In this document: positions 46,371-59,269 of the stretch, piece after piece
Layout of the letters: each line of letters begins with the position of its first letter
Position numbering within the stretch: the stretch's first letter is position 1
DNA from: Ulota crispa
Taxonomy: Eukaryota > Streptophyta > Bryopsida > Orthotrichales > Orthotrichaceae
Reading direction: 5' to 3'
Assembly: GCA_963920765.1 (NCBI GenBank)
Contig: OY987243.1
Coordinates: 30,565,060-30,629,059, forward strand
Length of the DNA: 64,000 nt
The notes under the pieces: generated by a model
Told to the model about the DNA's origin: nothing
The model's input: only the letters and a program-made list of their open reading frames with translations
Databases searched by the model: none
Translations under genes and position numbers: made by a program

Positions 46371-46570
46371 TTTTTTTCTCTCCTAAAAATCTGTAATATA
46401 AATAACAAATTCATTCAAAAAATTTATTTAATTAATAATTTATTAAATTTTTGAATGAATAGGTTTTCTATTATTGTACTGATCTTAATTCTATATCGCT
46501 ATAGATATTATTTTTTTAATAATTTTCTTAATTTCATAAAATCAAATTGAAAAAGAGAGGCTAAATCAAA

Positions 46571-46672
46571 ATGAATTTAGAGGTTATTGCACAGCTTACT
46601 GCTTTGGCTTTAATAGTTGGCTCAGGTCCTTTAGTAATTGCTTTATTAGCTGCACGTAAAGGCAACTTATGA
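46571..46672 (+). CDS. psb30: psb30 (ycf12), intact frame, copy 2
   Basis: A complete 33-residue frame, [20 protein letters not shown] then [13 protein letters not shown], with the family's usual sequence. It has the natural plastid upstream spacer towards psaM, but in reverse to the copy at 45,590. It lacks any targeting sequence, so a role for a nuclear product is unlikely. Confidence 0.75.
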   Translation: MNLEVIAQLTALALIVGSGPLVIALLAARKGNL

Positions 46673-46766
46673 TTTTATAAACCATCTTCGCATCAATATA
46701 AACAATGACAAGAAATATTTTACCTACTCCTAACATCAAAGCAGAAAATTAGAAAAAAATATGGAT

Positions 46767-46838
46767 CTCCCCAAGTAGGACTTGAACCTACAACCAATTG
46801 GTTAACAATCGACCGCTCTACCACTGAGCTACTGAGGA
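46767..46838 (-). tRNA. trnN-GUU: trnN-GUU, copy 2
   Basis: 72 bases, same flanking spacer as the copy at 32,926. Anticodon GTT kept; CCGATTGGTCGT has decayed to CCAATTGGTTGT. Confidence 0.9.
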
Positions 46839-47268
46839 ACAATGTTGAGAGTTCAATCTCATATACCTTCAAAGATTCTTGTTTGTTAAACCGAGCTAAA
46901 ATGCAGGAAACCCAAATATTTTTTTGGAACTTTGGGAACTTTGCGTACTACCCTTTATTCTACAGAAAAAGGTGACGATAGCAATCCCCTTTGCCTCCCT
47001 GGAGAGCGTCTCCAAGAGAAAGGGAGGCATTTGTTTCTTTTTTTTATTTAATTAAAGATTTAGTTACGAAAAAAAAGTATTTTGGATTTCTATCCATAGA
47101 ATGTTAGCTCAATAAAAAAAATTCCCTATTGTTTTTTTGGTTTTACTATCATAGGAATTCTGCTTTTTTCTTATAAAAAAATTATAAAAAACATTTTATT
47201 TAGAAATAAAGTTTTGGTCCAAAAATTATTATTTTACAATTAAAATTTTGTTTTTTTATTCATTCTTT
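46839..47268. other. Plastid spacer, no gene seen
   Basis: Holds a TTGCCTCCCT...AGGGAGGCA hairpin (46,999-47,030) and AT-rich sequence. Confidence 0.45.
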
Positions 47269-47405
47269 TTTATTCATTCATTGTATGATAAGTTGCTACA
47301 ATAGAAGAAGATATATGATTTAAATGCCAAAAAATCCAATATTTAAAAACAGTATCTAAAATGATTGGAAAAGTAGAAACAAAACAAGATATTATGTTTT
47401 CTCTA
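47269..47405 (-). pseudogene. cemA: cemA C-terminal fragment at the NUPT edge
   Basis: [20 protein letters not shown], then [20 protein letters not shown] and E-stop match the envelope protein CemA. Trp replaces Arg in IFRHLN. Confidence 0.8.
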
Positions 47406-47866
47406 GATGGATAATAGATGAAAATTTGGAAAAAATATTAGTCTCCTAGATTTCCAAAAATACAAGTTACTCTTCATCCAAACCAAATCGCCACTTTTGT
47501 GCGTGTGTGGCGCCAACATCAATTTGCACATGTTACTTTTCATAGCCCTTCAATAATGTACAATGGGGTACCCTATTCTTAACAATTGCATGTTTTAGCC
47601 ATTCAATTTTTTGGTAAAACTTGAAATATAATTGGTATATTTTTGTCAAAAGTATTATCATTGCATCCTTATGCAATTCCCATCAATCATACCAAATTTC
47701 AATTTCTAAAAATCAATACTCCATTTTCGACAAATCCTTTTATATGAAATTCATGGTTTTACATGATGATTGATTGTAAAACATTGGTGATGAATTTTTG
47801 AGGTTTGATTCCATGAATATGTAGGAAACAACCATATGCACATCATCCATGCTAAAGAAAAACCCA
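47406..47866. other. Nuclear intergenic DNA beside the NUPT
   Basis: No feature recognised. Confidence 0.4.
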
Positions 47867-48795
47867 TTAACCCCTAAATCCCTGGGGCCTTTATTTTGTC
47901 AAAAGACACTCAAAACTGCCATTTCTATTGCAAAGAGTAAAAAAACTTGAAAATTGGTCTTTTTGCATATCTAACCATAGGATCTTGTACTAGACTAGTA
48001 TAAGAATGTAAAAACAAATATTCAAAAACTTTGACCGCACAAATTGCAAGATATTGGCATTCACAGTGTAAAAAACAGACTTTTTTGCACCTTGCATGAT
48101 TAGACTATTTGACTTTGAACTTTTTTAACTTAAAATTTTTGCACCTTAGGGTTTTGAGGTTTATATTTGTATGGTGGGAATTGAGTTGAGAATCTTTGGA
48201 AAAAAATCAAAACAAAAAATACTTAATTTTCATTCTTAAAAGAAACATTAGGTAGAAGAAGGTATGAGATTGAACAAAAATTAAATTGTTAATAACCTTG
48301 CAATGGAATTGAAACTCAATAATCCCATTGGTGAGATTGTTCTAGCAAGCAAACTTCACCCTCCCCAACAATTTTTTTTGAAAAATTGTTGAACTTGCAT
48401 TCAAAAATAAAGTTTATAAGTTATCTTTTCAAAAAGATGCTTGAACTACCCAAAAAACAAGATTGTCCATAACTTTCTCATATCTATTCCAAATGGAATG
48501 GATCAAAGCTTCAGATGTAGAAAAAACTATAACCTATGAGAAAAAAACAAAAATTAAAAATATGCAAGTTTTTGTAAATTTTATTTGCTGCCCAATTTGC
48601 ATAAGTTTTTGCTTATCTAGGCATAACTTTTGCTTTTGGACATTGATTGGAATAAAAATTATATTCCCCAAAAGCTAATGCATTTTACTATATTCAAAAA
48701 AAGGTTCAAAAAATCAGGACAAATATTGAGGTTGTAGGTACTTGCCCAAAATCCCATTTGTCCCTCAAGGGGACATTCAAGGATTTAGGGGTTAA
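47867..48795 (-). mobile_element. TTAA/CCC element family B, complete copy
   Basis: 929 bp from TTAACCCCTAAATCCCTGGG to GGATTTAGGGGTTAA. Read on the minus strand it starts with GGGACAAATGGGATTTTGGG and GTACCT as in the copies at 56,973 and 58,548, and ends with AAAACTGCCATTTC as at 59,400. TTAA stands at both limits. Non-coding. Confidence 0.65.
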
Positions 48796-49044
48796 GTAAC
48801 AAAAATTTGAGATAGAAAATATTTTGTGAAACTTGTGAGAGGCCCAAATTTTATAAAATATATATTTTTAGTTTTTAACTATCTTTTCATCAAGTAAACA
48901 AAAGATTATGTTTAGAGATATAAACCTAGTTACAATACTTGAATCAAACAACAAAATTTGATTTTCATAGAATAATATATGTTTTACAAAATTTAGGCCT
49001 ATCAATAGTTTCAATGAATCTTTTGTAGCTCAACTTTTTGTAAC

Positions 49045-49950
49045 TTAACCCTTTAAAGACCACCAAACCATATTTTGGTTCAGCAGAGTGGTTTTTAGCA
49101 TGTAGCATAAAATTACTCAACAATTTGGAAATTGTTCTTGAAGAACGCTTGTGGTCACAAGAAATTTGCATCAAACCAAAAAAACGACATTGAAATTGGG
49201 TATATGAGTTGATAATATTGGTGTTTATATAGCATGGCCTCAAAATATGTATCCATATTTGGTCAAAGATGGATCAAAGCAACAACACAATACTTAAAAC
49301 ATCCAATGAGAATGCCACTTTTCAATTGTGCAATCTTAAAATAATTTAGATTGCTTCAAAAATATGCTTACATTGTTTCTCTATATGGTAGTAGTATAAT
49401 TATGGTATTTGAAGATCTTTTGAAATTGTGCTATCATTTCATCTTTAAATTTGTCATCCACATTAAAGGCCAATACTTTCAAAGTGTTTTCACCAATTGG
49501 ATTTTCCATTTATCAAATTTTTGGTAGAATTGTTTTAGGGTAGCAAACAAAGTGGGTTTTTTTACCCTTTTTGTCCACTTAGCTACATTGCCTTGTGATT
49601 GTTGTTTTTATCCATTTTGTGTGAAACTCATTTTATTGGAAAGGTGGGAAATCCTCTAGAAATATAAGGCTCTTCTCAAGCAAAATTTGTATGAAGCAAT
49701 AAGATCCAAAACCACACAAGCATGAAAACTGCAGATTTTTCACTTGTAGCTCACTTAATCATTGTAATATTTCACCTCCAATAGTAGATCTAGTTGAAAT
49801 TTTGAAGATTTATAACAAATGAGGTGTTATTCCCATTTGTACAATTGGATTATGCAAACTAGGTCCATATTTGATTCAACAACACATTTTAATTTGTTAT
49901 CCTGGTGTCTTGTGAGTTTTGTGAAAATGTGTGTAGTCTTTAAAGGTTAA
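49045..49950 (+). mobile_element. TTAA/CCC element family A, copy 3
   Basis: 906 bp from TTAACCCTTTAAAGACCACC to GTAGTCTTTAAAGGTTAA, parallel to 15,441-16,355 (ACCATATTTTGGTT, TTGATCCATCTTTGACC-type and GTCCACTTAGCTAC blocks). TTAA on both sides. Non-coding. Confidence 0.7.
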
Positions 49951-52900
49951 GGAATTCTTCCCAAAAAAATTAGATGGAAATCATCCACTCTCCAAAAATA
50001 TAACCTTTGATAAGTTATAAGACATTTTTTGGCTTTGACAACTTGTAAGGGTTAACCTCTACTTGGATAGGTTTTTGAGATTATATTGCAATCTTTTCAA
50101 GCCATTCTTTACAATAGGGATATTTTGTTGTAAAAGAGGATCAAAAGTGAACTTTTAATTTGCTCCTAAGGAAATTCAAAGACATAAGGACATTTTTGTT
50201 TTGCAATTGAAAGGTACTTCCACTTTTGAAACATACAAAGGGAAATTTATTGATTAAAGTTTTTTTGAGCTTTCATTTTGCCTATATGTACTGTCAAAAA
50301 AATCTCTAAATGGACTATACAATTTTTTTTGTAGAATATATGAGTTCAAAATACAATCTATCTTTTCATTGAGGCTTGATTTTTCAATAATATTTGGCAC
50401 GTCATATGCTCATAAGGGACATTCTCCTAGAACTAGAATCAAGATTTGATGAGGAATGGTCTCCTCATTTTTGTAATCATGGTGGTGGTGTGTTTTATTT
50501 CACAACCCCACATCTTTTCACACACTTTTACTTCTTATTAAACCGCCCTTGGCTGGTTTGGGGACATGACCCCTACAAGCCTTTCAAAGGCCTTACGTCA
50601 TCATTGTCAAAAAAATTCCCCTCTCATTTGATATCTTTATCATTAACATTTACAAACATGGTCAATACATTGATTTTGAGAAGCTATATATTTTGATTGA
50701 CAATTTGGATCTTGGTGTTAGTAGACCCACAAGTTCATACTTTGATAAGTTGTTCTTTGCCAAGGAATTGTGGTGCCCTAATTGCTAAAGACCCCTAATC
50801 TCTTTCATTTCTTTTCACTTAGTCCCTAGCAAAGACTTGAAATGTCACCTTAAATTTTTCCATGTTTGCCAAGATATCAAAAGAACTTGTTTAAAAGATA
50901 TATGCCAAAATTGTACAAAAATACCTTCTAATTAATTCACGGTTTTGTACCAATTACAGCTCTCACTGATCTTTTAACTTCTTCAACAATCTTTGAACAA
51001 TATTCATTTTCACAAGACCTACTTTTTCAGTTAGGTTGAATATGGAGCTCTAATAATTGTTGTTTTTTAAAACATTATCTTGCTTTTGTATTAAAACAAT
51101 CTTTTAGAATCATATTAAACCTTTAACAAGATTGATTTTGCAATGACACATACTTGCACTCTTTGAAGTGCAATCTTGTTGCAAAGAAAAGTTCTCAAAT
51201 CTACAATATACCTCTAAAAACTTTTGAAATTAATATGAAATTATAAAGAATACTCAATAAAGGAGAAAGTGCATCTTTGTAAAAAAGAATTTGTGATTTC
51301 ATTCTGGGTGCCATCATCATTAGGGAATAGAGAAGTCTTGAAATGAACTTCTAAGTGTTTAAAAACTATGATTATATAATGTAGATTCTTTTCTTTACTT
51401 TAAGTTTCCAAAATTGATTTTGTAAATGGTTCTTTTTTGCTATTATGCGCATGATCATCAATATTTTAAAGTACCCAAAGTACATACTAAAAATCCACGA
51501 TGTATGATTTTGTTGCTTTTATTCATTTTATCTATTTTTGAAATATTGACTAGCTGAAAAATACACCCCATGTAAAATACATATTTTTCACATAAGCGTG
51601 AAGGTGAGTATTGAATCTCAAAGAAACGTAAAGATTACAGTCAACGGATTCATCAGTTTCTTTCAATGACTTTAAGCTTTTATGCAAATAACTTATTCTT
51701 TTGTATACGGTTTGATGATTTTATGTTAAAGAATGATTAACATTGTTTGGAGATGATGTTATCTTCATATTTATTCAACGGACTAGTACGAGTAATTTCA
51801 TTCGTAAAGGAGCAAGGGTGTTTTTCGAGAAAAAAATCTAAGGAACTGTCAACTTTGAGTGCATTGCCCAAAATTGAAAATAATTTTTTTATTTCTAAAT
51901 TTCAACCGTACGAAATTGTCTTAAACAAATAAATCAATCTATGCAAGAAATCTCAGCCCATTTGACCTTGTGGATTGTAAGATTGTAACATTTCAAGTGA
52001 GAAAAACAGTTTTTTTTCATTCTTGCAAAACAAGGTTAGTAGATTTTGAGCCCTCTTGGAGTAAATTTTTTGTTCTATGCAAAAGTGAAATTTTGACCAT
52101 TCACAAGTTTACAATGTCAGGTTTACTTATGAAAAACTTCAAAAGCAAATAAAAAATGTAGCTTATTCCAATTCACCTTGCAATGCAAGGAGGTTAAGTG
52201 AATTGACAATACACTAGTCATTTTTTCATGATTTCTTGTGCAACACAAAAATCTTTTATTTGAAATTTGAACAACAAAAAGTTAGAGGCAAACATTTGAA
52301 ATATGTGACAAATAATTTGAGAGCTTTGAATTTATAAACTCCAAGATAACAGGGCTTGAGGGTAGAAGAAAATGTTTTTTTCTTGAAACTGCATGCTTGG
52401 ACATAGTCAACAAATTTTGACTCCTCTTAGAATATGATATGCAAGCTCAATTTTTTTTTTGTTTTGACAATTGTATACCATATATGACTAGTTACATACA
52501 TGCCAAATTTCAAAAGCTGATAGAGTCTTAGGATAAGGTTCTCCAAAAATGCCCAAATTGCTTAAGGTTCCCAAATTCTTCTGGACAACATAACTTTTGA
52601 ATTGGGCGTCCAATTGGGGAAAAAATTACATTTCCACTTGGGAAAACATAGTAACACCTTATATAACAATTTTGAGAACATCCAATAAAACTTAACATTG
52701 TGTGATCCTACCCAAATTCTCAAGTGTCTATTGAATGGACACTTGCATAGTCTCTTAAAGAATAAAATAGGAGTAGTGAGACATACAATATCCAATTGTA
52801 AAATTCAATTTTGGATATTTAAAGCACACATCATAAGTTGCACTACTTAGTACACCCATCATTAAGTATACTAATATGTTCATCAGTTCCAAGAATCATT

Positions 52901-53600
52901 TAAATACTATTTACAAAGAAAAACTTGTATGTAAAAAAATACAAGATAAAGAATGGTACTAATGAATATTTCAAGTTGAAAACACATGTTTTTTAAATAG
53001 TTGAAATTTGGAAAAGAGATAGTAAAGCTATTGTTTAACTTTAGTATTAAAGAAACAATTCTTGTTGGTATGTTTATGTTTCCAAATGCAATTCTATACA
53101 ATTCGTTTGGCTAAAGGTCACTTTGTTTGTTTTTATAATTGAAAGTCAAATAACCATAGGTATGCTATTTTATGACGTTATTGTCCATATCAATGGAATA
53201 TTGTGCTCAAACAATTTCAGTGATTTCTAAATACGTGTTTAGGACTTGAAATGAACAACTTGCCTTTGTTTGTTGCCAAAATATAGCTAAAATTTGTTGA
53301 AATTACTTATATTAAATATTAGTCATAAAAACAACATTAATAAGACATAAAGTTGACGATTGATGGTTTGCTTCTACTTTTAAAAAAGAAAAGTGATGGA
53401 AAAAATCAAGTTCCAACAAATCCTTCATCAAATTCTTACTTTTAATTTTTCATGTTACTTTTACTCTTCAATGTTATTTTTACTTTCATTTTTTTTACTT
53501 TCTTGTACTTCTTTTACTTTTTTATATTATTTTTACATTTCGATATGGCTTTCACTTTTAGTATACCGTGTCTTTTACATTTGAACAAAGCTATATACAT
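49951..53600. other. AT-rich intergenic DNA
   Basis: No supported gene or element. The 100-codon frame at 50,394 has no recognisable motif. Confidence 0.45.
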
Positions 53601-53602
53601 GT

Positions 53603-53640
53603 GCACACATGTATGTATGCATGCATGCATATATATATCA
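53603..53640 (+). promoter_or_regulatory. TATA-like / ATGC microsatellite upstream of the TFIIB-like gene
   Basis: ATGTATGCATGCATGCATAT runs into ATATATATCA about 115 bp before the ATG. It could serve as a TATA box or be simple repeat only. Confidence 0.3.
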
Positions 53641-53752
53641 TCAATATTTGACTCTATGTTTTGTACAAGTACAATAGCGTATTTCCAACTACGAAATTAA
53701 CATTTTTGATCATGTATATTTGTAAAAAATCACTAAACACAAAGATCAAAAA

Positions 53753-54001
53753 ATGGAAATTTCAAGATGTCGTGAATGCAAGGAGGAGACAATGTTGGTA
53801 GAAGATCATAATTCAGTAGATTTAATATGTACTAAGTGTGGATTGATATTAAAAAGTCATTGTATAGATGAAAGACAAGAATGGAGATCATTTGAATTGG
53901 ATAATTTGTTTAAAGAACAAATCCATGTTAATAGGTCTCCAAACATCATCAAAAACCAAAGGCAAGACCTTGTTGATAAGAAAAAGTGTCCCAAATCATG
54001 A
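53753..54001 (+). CDS. TFIIB-type zinc-ribbon protein, short or truncated
   Basis: An 82-residue frame. Residues 5-47 match the N-terminal zinc ribbon and B-reader of transcription factor IIB: paired cysteines at C6/C9 and C26/C29, the LVEDHNSVDLIC and CGLIL blocks, and IDERQEWRSF, which corresponds to the IDxxxEWRTF of animal and plant TFIIB. In the family the ribbon binds the RNA polymerase II dock and the following reader helps start-site choice. The two cyclin folds that bind TBP and DNA (about 200 residues more) are absent: the frame ends after a basic tail, KKKCPKS. An unseen intron, a frame change past 53,990, or a retained ribbon-only paralogue are all possible. Codon use is AT-rich like the surroundings. 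The start was chosen as the only ATG before the first cysteine pair. Confidence 0.65.
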   Translation: MEISRCRECKEETMLVEDHNSVDLICTKCGLILKSHCIDERQEWRSFELDNLFKEQIHVNRSPNIIKNQRQDLVDKKKCPKS

Positions 54002-56972
54002 TGGAAGTGCTCTTGCTTTTGAAAGTTTGTGCTAAAGAAGTTGCATTATATTTGCTTGTTTGGTTTTACCAAATTTTGATTTGGCACAATCCATTCAAAT
54101 GATGCATTTTCATTCTTTTACAGTCCACCTAGATAGTATTGAAAAAACCAATTTATAAATGTAAAAAAAATTAAAGTTCATGTAGAAATTTTAGAATATC
54201 TTCTATCTTAGTAAGCATCATGAAATGCAATTCTACTGGATATTTTCCCACTTAAAATATGAGATTGAAAAGCCCCAAAATGGCGTAAACAAGCATTTTT
54301 TGTAAAAAAACAATTAGCCTTGCTTCATATAGTAAGTTGAACTTTATTTTCTACTATTTAATCAACTCAATAATTTGAAGGTAAACTTTTGCGCTGGCCT
54401 CAAAAACGAAAAAGTGCAGAAACAATAAACAACTTTGCACTTCAAACTTGTGTGCAATTTTGTGTTTTATAATTTTGAATAATGTAGAAGTTTGTCCCAT
54501 ATCCAAGAAGTTAGAATCTGTCACTTCATGGTCAAATTCTAGTAAGCTTTGACATGTACAAGATGGTACGGTCAAAAAAGGTACAAAAGTGGAGTCCAGT
54601 TCTTGTTTAAGGATGTTAGAATATCACTACTAAAAATTAGTTAATAAGTTGGTTTCACAATCTTTTATAATAGTGTGGCTTCTCCATATTTCCTATAGGT
54701 CAAAAGTTGACAATTTTAGTACCATTTTATTTTAGTCCACTTTTAAAACTTAATTTTCCTCAAAAATTTTAGACAATTAAGAGTTGGAGGACAATATGAT
54801 TGCATAGATATTGGTCAAAAAATCCAAAAATTGCACTATATAGACTACGTAGTCATATGCTGGGCCAATATTTGGAAGACAATTCATGGATTTCTTCTTC
54901 CTTTCCTTGACCTTTGTGATTATTCATAAATGCTAACTTAATTGACAAATTTCATTTTTATTTGGTATTTTGCAACTGACATTGCTAGAGCTAAGGTGTT
55001 GGGGCAATAAGTTGTATGTCTAACTAAGGTCTTCATAACTAATACACTAAATCTTTTGCAAATTTTGGTCAAATGGAAAAAAATTGCACAACTAGTAAAA
55101 GACTCTAAGACCTTTATTGTTATACTTGTAAACTTGCATTTGAAACTAAAACCTAAACCGTATGAATTTTTGAAGATAGAGAAGTGATAATAGGGATGGA
55201 GTGATAATAGGGATGAAGTGATAATAGGGTAAACGACCCGTACTTCTTGTTTAATTGTGCAACAAAACATAAAGTGAATACAATAATTGCTAACTACTAA
55301 AAGGTTGATTAAATCTCAGAAAACATGCATCTATATGATTCCCTCAATAATTGGTAGGATTTGTATCTTGAGCCCTATTACCTTATGCAACCAAGGGAAT
55401 TTATTTAGGCAATTTTTTGACAAAATGTTATCTCATTTGGCACTTGCTACCTCAACACCAAAAGATTGGGTAAAAAAAAGGATGAAATTATCAAATCCCT
55501 ATCATTAGGTGGATCAAGGTTTGGAGGAAGTTTACTCTTATTGGGTGGTTTTGTAGATGAATGTGCACACATGGACGCTTTTATTCATTTCCTTCCTTTT
55601 GCATACATTTTGGGTGTGCGTTGCTTGACCAAAGAAAAATTAAAAAAACAGTATTTTTCACACGCACAAAAATCTTGAAACAAAAAACATCCTATTATGG
55701 CATGAGTAGAGATCTAAATCTAATCCATGTATAGAGATTGAACAAAACATCGTTTAATAGTATCCATTGAACTTGTATTTTTTAAATTCACTCATTCAGA
55801 AAGAACTTTAAAACCCTCAGAGCAAAGTAGATATTTTTAATTGTTATGTTACATTTTGTTGATTGAAACAGTTGTAATAGACGGTTAAAGACCTATGAAG
55901 GTTAAATCATGTACCCAAAAGAACCAAAAAAAATTGGGCCAAACACATCAATTCACAATGGTCTATATCATGAAATTAAATTTCTGAAATAAATTCAGTC
56001 ACAATCTCGTTGATGTCAATTTACATCAATGAAATGATTTGTGTTTTAACAAAACTCTGTTAAAAATTGAACTAGCCCTTTTTCTAGTGTTTTTGAGACT
56101 CCAAGCAAAACCTTATTTGACCAAAAACAGATTAATTTTTGGCATCCTCGTTCTTGTATAAACGAACGATTGAAAAAAAAGATACATGATGATTCCATGA
56201 ACTAATAGAGTTCTTTCTATAGACGGTTAATGGCATCGTGTTAAAGGATGGAACCTCACTCATTTTAATTTTAAGAGATGGGTTCTGATGAAAGGGGGTG
56301 TTGCTACTTAAGTAGATATGTTATAGATTGCATACAAAAGAAATCACAACTATTTCACTTATGGATTGAAAATTTATAATGTTTGATCATGATGGTGTTA
56401 AAACTGTGAAAATGGTTTGGAGTCTTTCAATCCTCTTATTGCATTTCAAAACTAAAGTTGAGGGTACCAAAAAAATATGAGTATGTAAAGTACAATGTCT
56501 GTAACCCCAATCAATTTACGGCTTCTCAAAATCTATTCTACAAATTTTTTAAATGAATTTTTAATGCAATTTTTTCTCCAAGTTCTAGTGTACTTGAGGC
56601 TCATTTCCAAGAGCCTTCAACACTAGAAAGTGAAGATTTGCAATGGACACCCTTGCACAAAATCTTGAATAGACAAATCATGTTAATTCATTTTCAAGAT
56701 CAGACTCTTGATGTGGAAACTAAACTCCAACAACAATTTAAATATAATAATAACCACAAAAAAAATCTTCAAAAAACTTTTGATATCCCTGAACAAAATT
56801 CAGAGGGGCAAAATAAACGCCCCTCGAGTGTTGAGGGGTTAACAAGGTCCATGTTCTTGCTATATCTAAGGTAATGAAACCTTGCTCAAATTGGGTGATA
56901 ATTTTATGCATAACATTCTTAAACAATATGACCATAGTGTCCATACAGCTCAGCATTTTCAAAAGCATTATT
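54002..56972. other. Intergenic DNA after the TFIIB-like frame
   Basis: In another frame 53,990-54,150 reads GSALAFESL and ACLVLPNFDLAQSIQMM, faintly like cyclin-fold helices, but too weak to call. Nothing else is recognised apart from a short tandem repeat. Confidence 0.35.
55183..55229 (+). repeat. 17-bp tandem repeat, 2.8 copies
   Basis: AGTGATAATAGGGATGG, repeated at 55,200 and 55,217 with single changes. Confidence 0.9.
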
Positions 56973-57350
56973 TTAACCCCTAAATGACCATTGTCCTCTC
57001 AGGAGGACAAATGGGATTTTAAATATTTACCTATAGTAATACTAGTTTGTATGATTTTGTATGATTTTGTATAATTTTTTGAAATTTTAATGAAGGTGCA
57101 AAACTCAAAAATCTATGTGAGCATTTAATTTTTTCTTCATTTTAACATTTAACAAAGAATTTAAGCAAGAGTTTTCCATAGCTAGGCGAAGAGGGGCAAT
57201 TTGGATAAGGCCTCTCCTTTGTAAATGGTTGTTGACTCCAAATAAACGTCATATTTGTTAATTTGGGAAAATGATGGATATTGTTTTGTACCTCACCTTA
57301 ATCCAAAATAGCCACCTTAATTCAATTAAGGAGATCACTGTAAACCTAAT

Positions 57351-57430
57351 TAATGAACTTCTATCCAAATTTTCAGAAGTTAATGAACTTTCTGTCCAAA
57401 ATTTAGAAGTTAATGAACTTTCTATTCAAA
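57351..57430 (+). repeat. 30-bp tandem repeat, 2.7 copies
   Basis: TAATGAACTT[C/T]CTNTCCAAA-type units begin at 57,351, 57,381 and 57,411. Confidence 0.9.
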
Positions 57431-57881
57431 AAAGAGCACATTTCTAGAAGACATATATCTCATTTCATTGGAAAACAATCAACAGACTCCCAATTCAATG
57501 AATATGGCGTTCTCTGGAAGAAAAAAACCAGAAGTCCCACTTTGTACGCTTTTTCCCAAATTAACAAATATGATGTTAAAATGGTTAGAACATACAAGCA
57601 CAAGGTGTGGCCACTTGGGCATAGTGGAGTGGAGTAGAAGGGGCTGGTCTTATGGAACTCCCAATCCTCTGTTCCTTTTGTCCCTTGTAAAATTTGATAT
57701 TTAAATAATTTTGAGTGATTTGTGTGTTTATTTGTTAACTATTTTTTTTTCCCAAATTGTAGTAGGTTAAGATTCCTTGTTTTTTAACATTTGAGTAGGT
57801 GTAATTCACATCATTGAAGTATACATAATGCCTCCAATATTGCCTAGTGTATTTGCAAATTTCATTACCTTTTGGCATTGC

Positions 57882-58342
57882 AAGATTTTAGGGGAAATTA
57901 CAAATAGGGGCATGAAAAAGTAAAATATTACAAATAGGGGCGCAATTTCAAAATAATTACAAATAGGGGCACGATTTCAAAAAAATTGTAATTTCTTAAA
58001 TTTTTATTTGGGGTGGACATTGGTTGGACTTTTATTGACTTAGACACATCATATTAAATGTTAGCTAACCTCCAAAACACTTAATGGTCTCTCTAAATCA
58101 AGCTTAAATAAAGAAATTTTAGTTTGGGAAATGTCAAGTTTTGAAGACTTTTAATTTTTTTGGAAGTTAGCTAACATTTAATGTGATCTATCTAAATAAA
58201 CTAATGTCCAAACAAAAATAATTACAAAAACTTATATATATTTTTGAAATCATGCCCCTATTTGTAATTATTTTGAAAATGTGCCCCTATTTGTAATATT
58301 TTACGTTTTCATGCCCCTATTTGTAATTTCCCCAAGATTTTA
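57882..58342. mobile_element. MULE-like MITE with perfect 9-bp target duplication
   Basis: AAGATTTTA flanks it at 57882-57890 and 58334-58342. The 443-bp element has GGGGAAATTACAAATAGGGG ends in inverted order. Each end contains three spaced copies of TTACAAATAGGGGC. A 9-bp duplication is typical of Mutator-like elements. The flanks join to give a continuous family B sequence. Confidence 0.8.
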
Positions 58343-58547
58343 TATAGTATGTTATACTCCACAAATTAATTTGAAGATTCTCCCACACTTGCACCTAAAA
58401 TGGTCTTCTACATGGAGGAATTAAACCACAACTTTATGTAGAGCACATCATTAGTACAAGAGTGGTCATAAGCTTGTAAGTTAAAGTTTTGGGCAAGAAA
58501 GAAAGAAAACTTTTATATATAGTTTTGATGTTAATATCTCACTCTCC

Positions 58548-59269
58548 TTAACCCGTAAAGGACCAAGCCCCCTTTTTGGGGACAAATGAGATTTTGGGCA
58601 TGTACCTATGGCTAAACTACTTTGCGTGATTTTTTGAAACTTTTATGGAAGATGGGGAATTCAAAGATCTACGTGGGCATCTATTTTTTTCTTTATTCTG
58701 ACATTTATTAAAGAAATTGAAATTGAGTTTTTGGGAAAAGGTCTAGATTGGGCAGCCAAAAAACTCTTAAAAATTGCATTAAATAAATAAAAATATGAAA
58801 TAGGTTCTTGAGACTCATTTATAGGTGGGGAGTTTTGAATCATTCAATTTTCATTAATTAGATGAAAGTTATGAGAAGTTTTTATTTGCGGGTAGGTGTG
58901 ATTTTGAGAGAAACCATACCTACACATGAACAAAAACTTCTCATAACTTTCATCTCATCAATGAAAATTGAATGATTCAAAACTCCCCCCCTATAAATAA
59001 GTCTCAAGAGCCTATTTCATATTTTTATTTATTTTTAATGCAATTTTTAAGAATTTTTTGGGTTGCCCAATTTGAAATTCTCCCAAAAATTCATCTTTAA
59101 CTTCTTCAAGAAATGTTAGAATGAAGAAAAAAATAGATGCCTACGTAGATTTTTGAGTTCCTCATCTTCCATAAAAATTTCAAATAATCATGCAAAGTAG
59201 TTTAGCCATAGGTACATGCCCGAAATCTCATTTGTCCTCCAAGGGGACAGTCGGTCCTTGAGGGATTAA
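58548..59269. mobile_element. Foldback element built from two family B left ends
   Basis: 722 bp with arms of about 345 bp. Each arm starts at TTAACCC/TTAATCC and carries the first third of family B (GACAAATGAGATTTTGGGCA-type, CTACTTTGC, TTCAATTTTCAT). The arms meet head to head near 58,915. TTAA stands at both limits; removal restores the host element ATCTCACTCTCC-TTAA-TCTCAAATG. Confidence 0.75.

Noticed and set aside
50394-50696. 100-codon open frame
   Set aside because: No recognisable motif, no promoter signs, and composition equal to the surrounding intergenic DNA.
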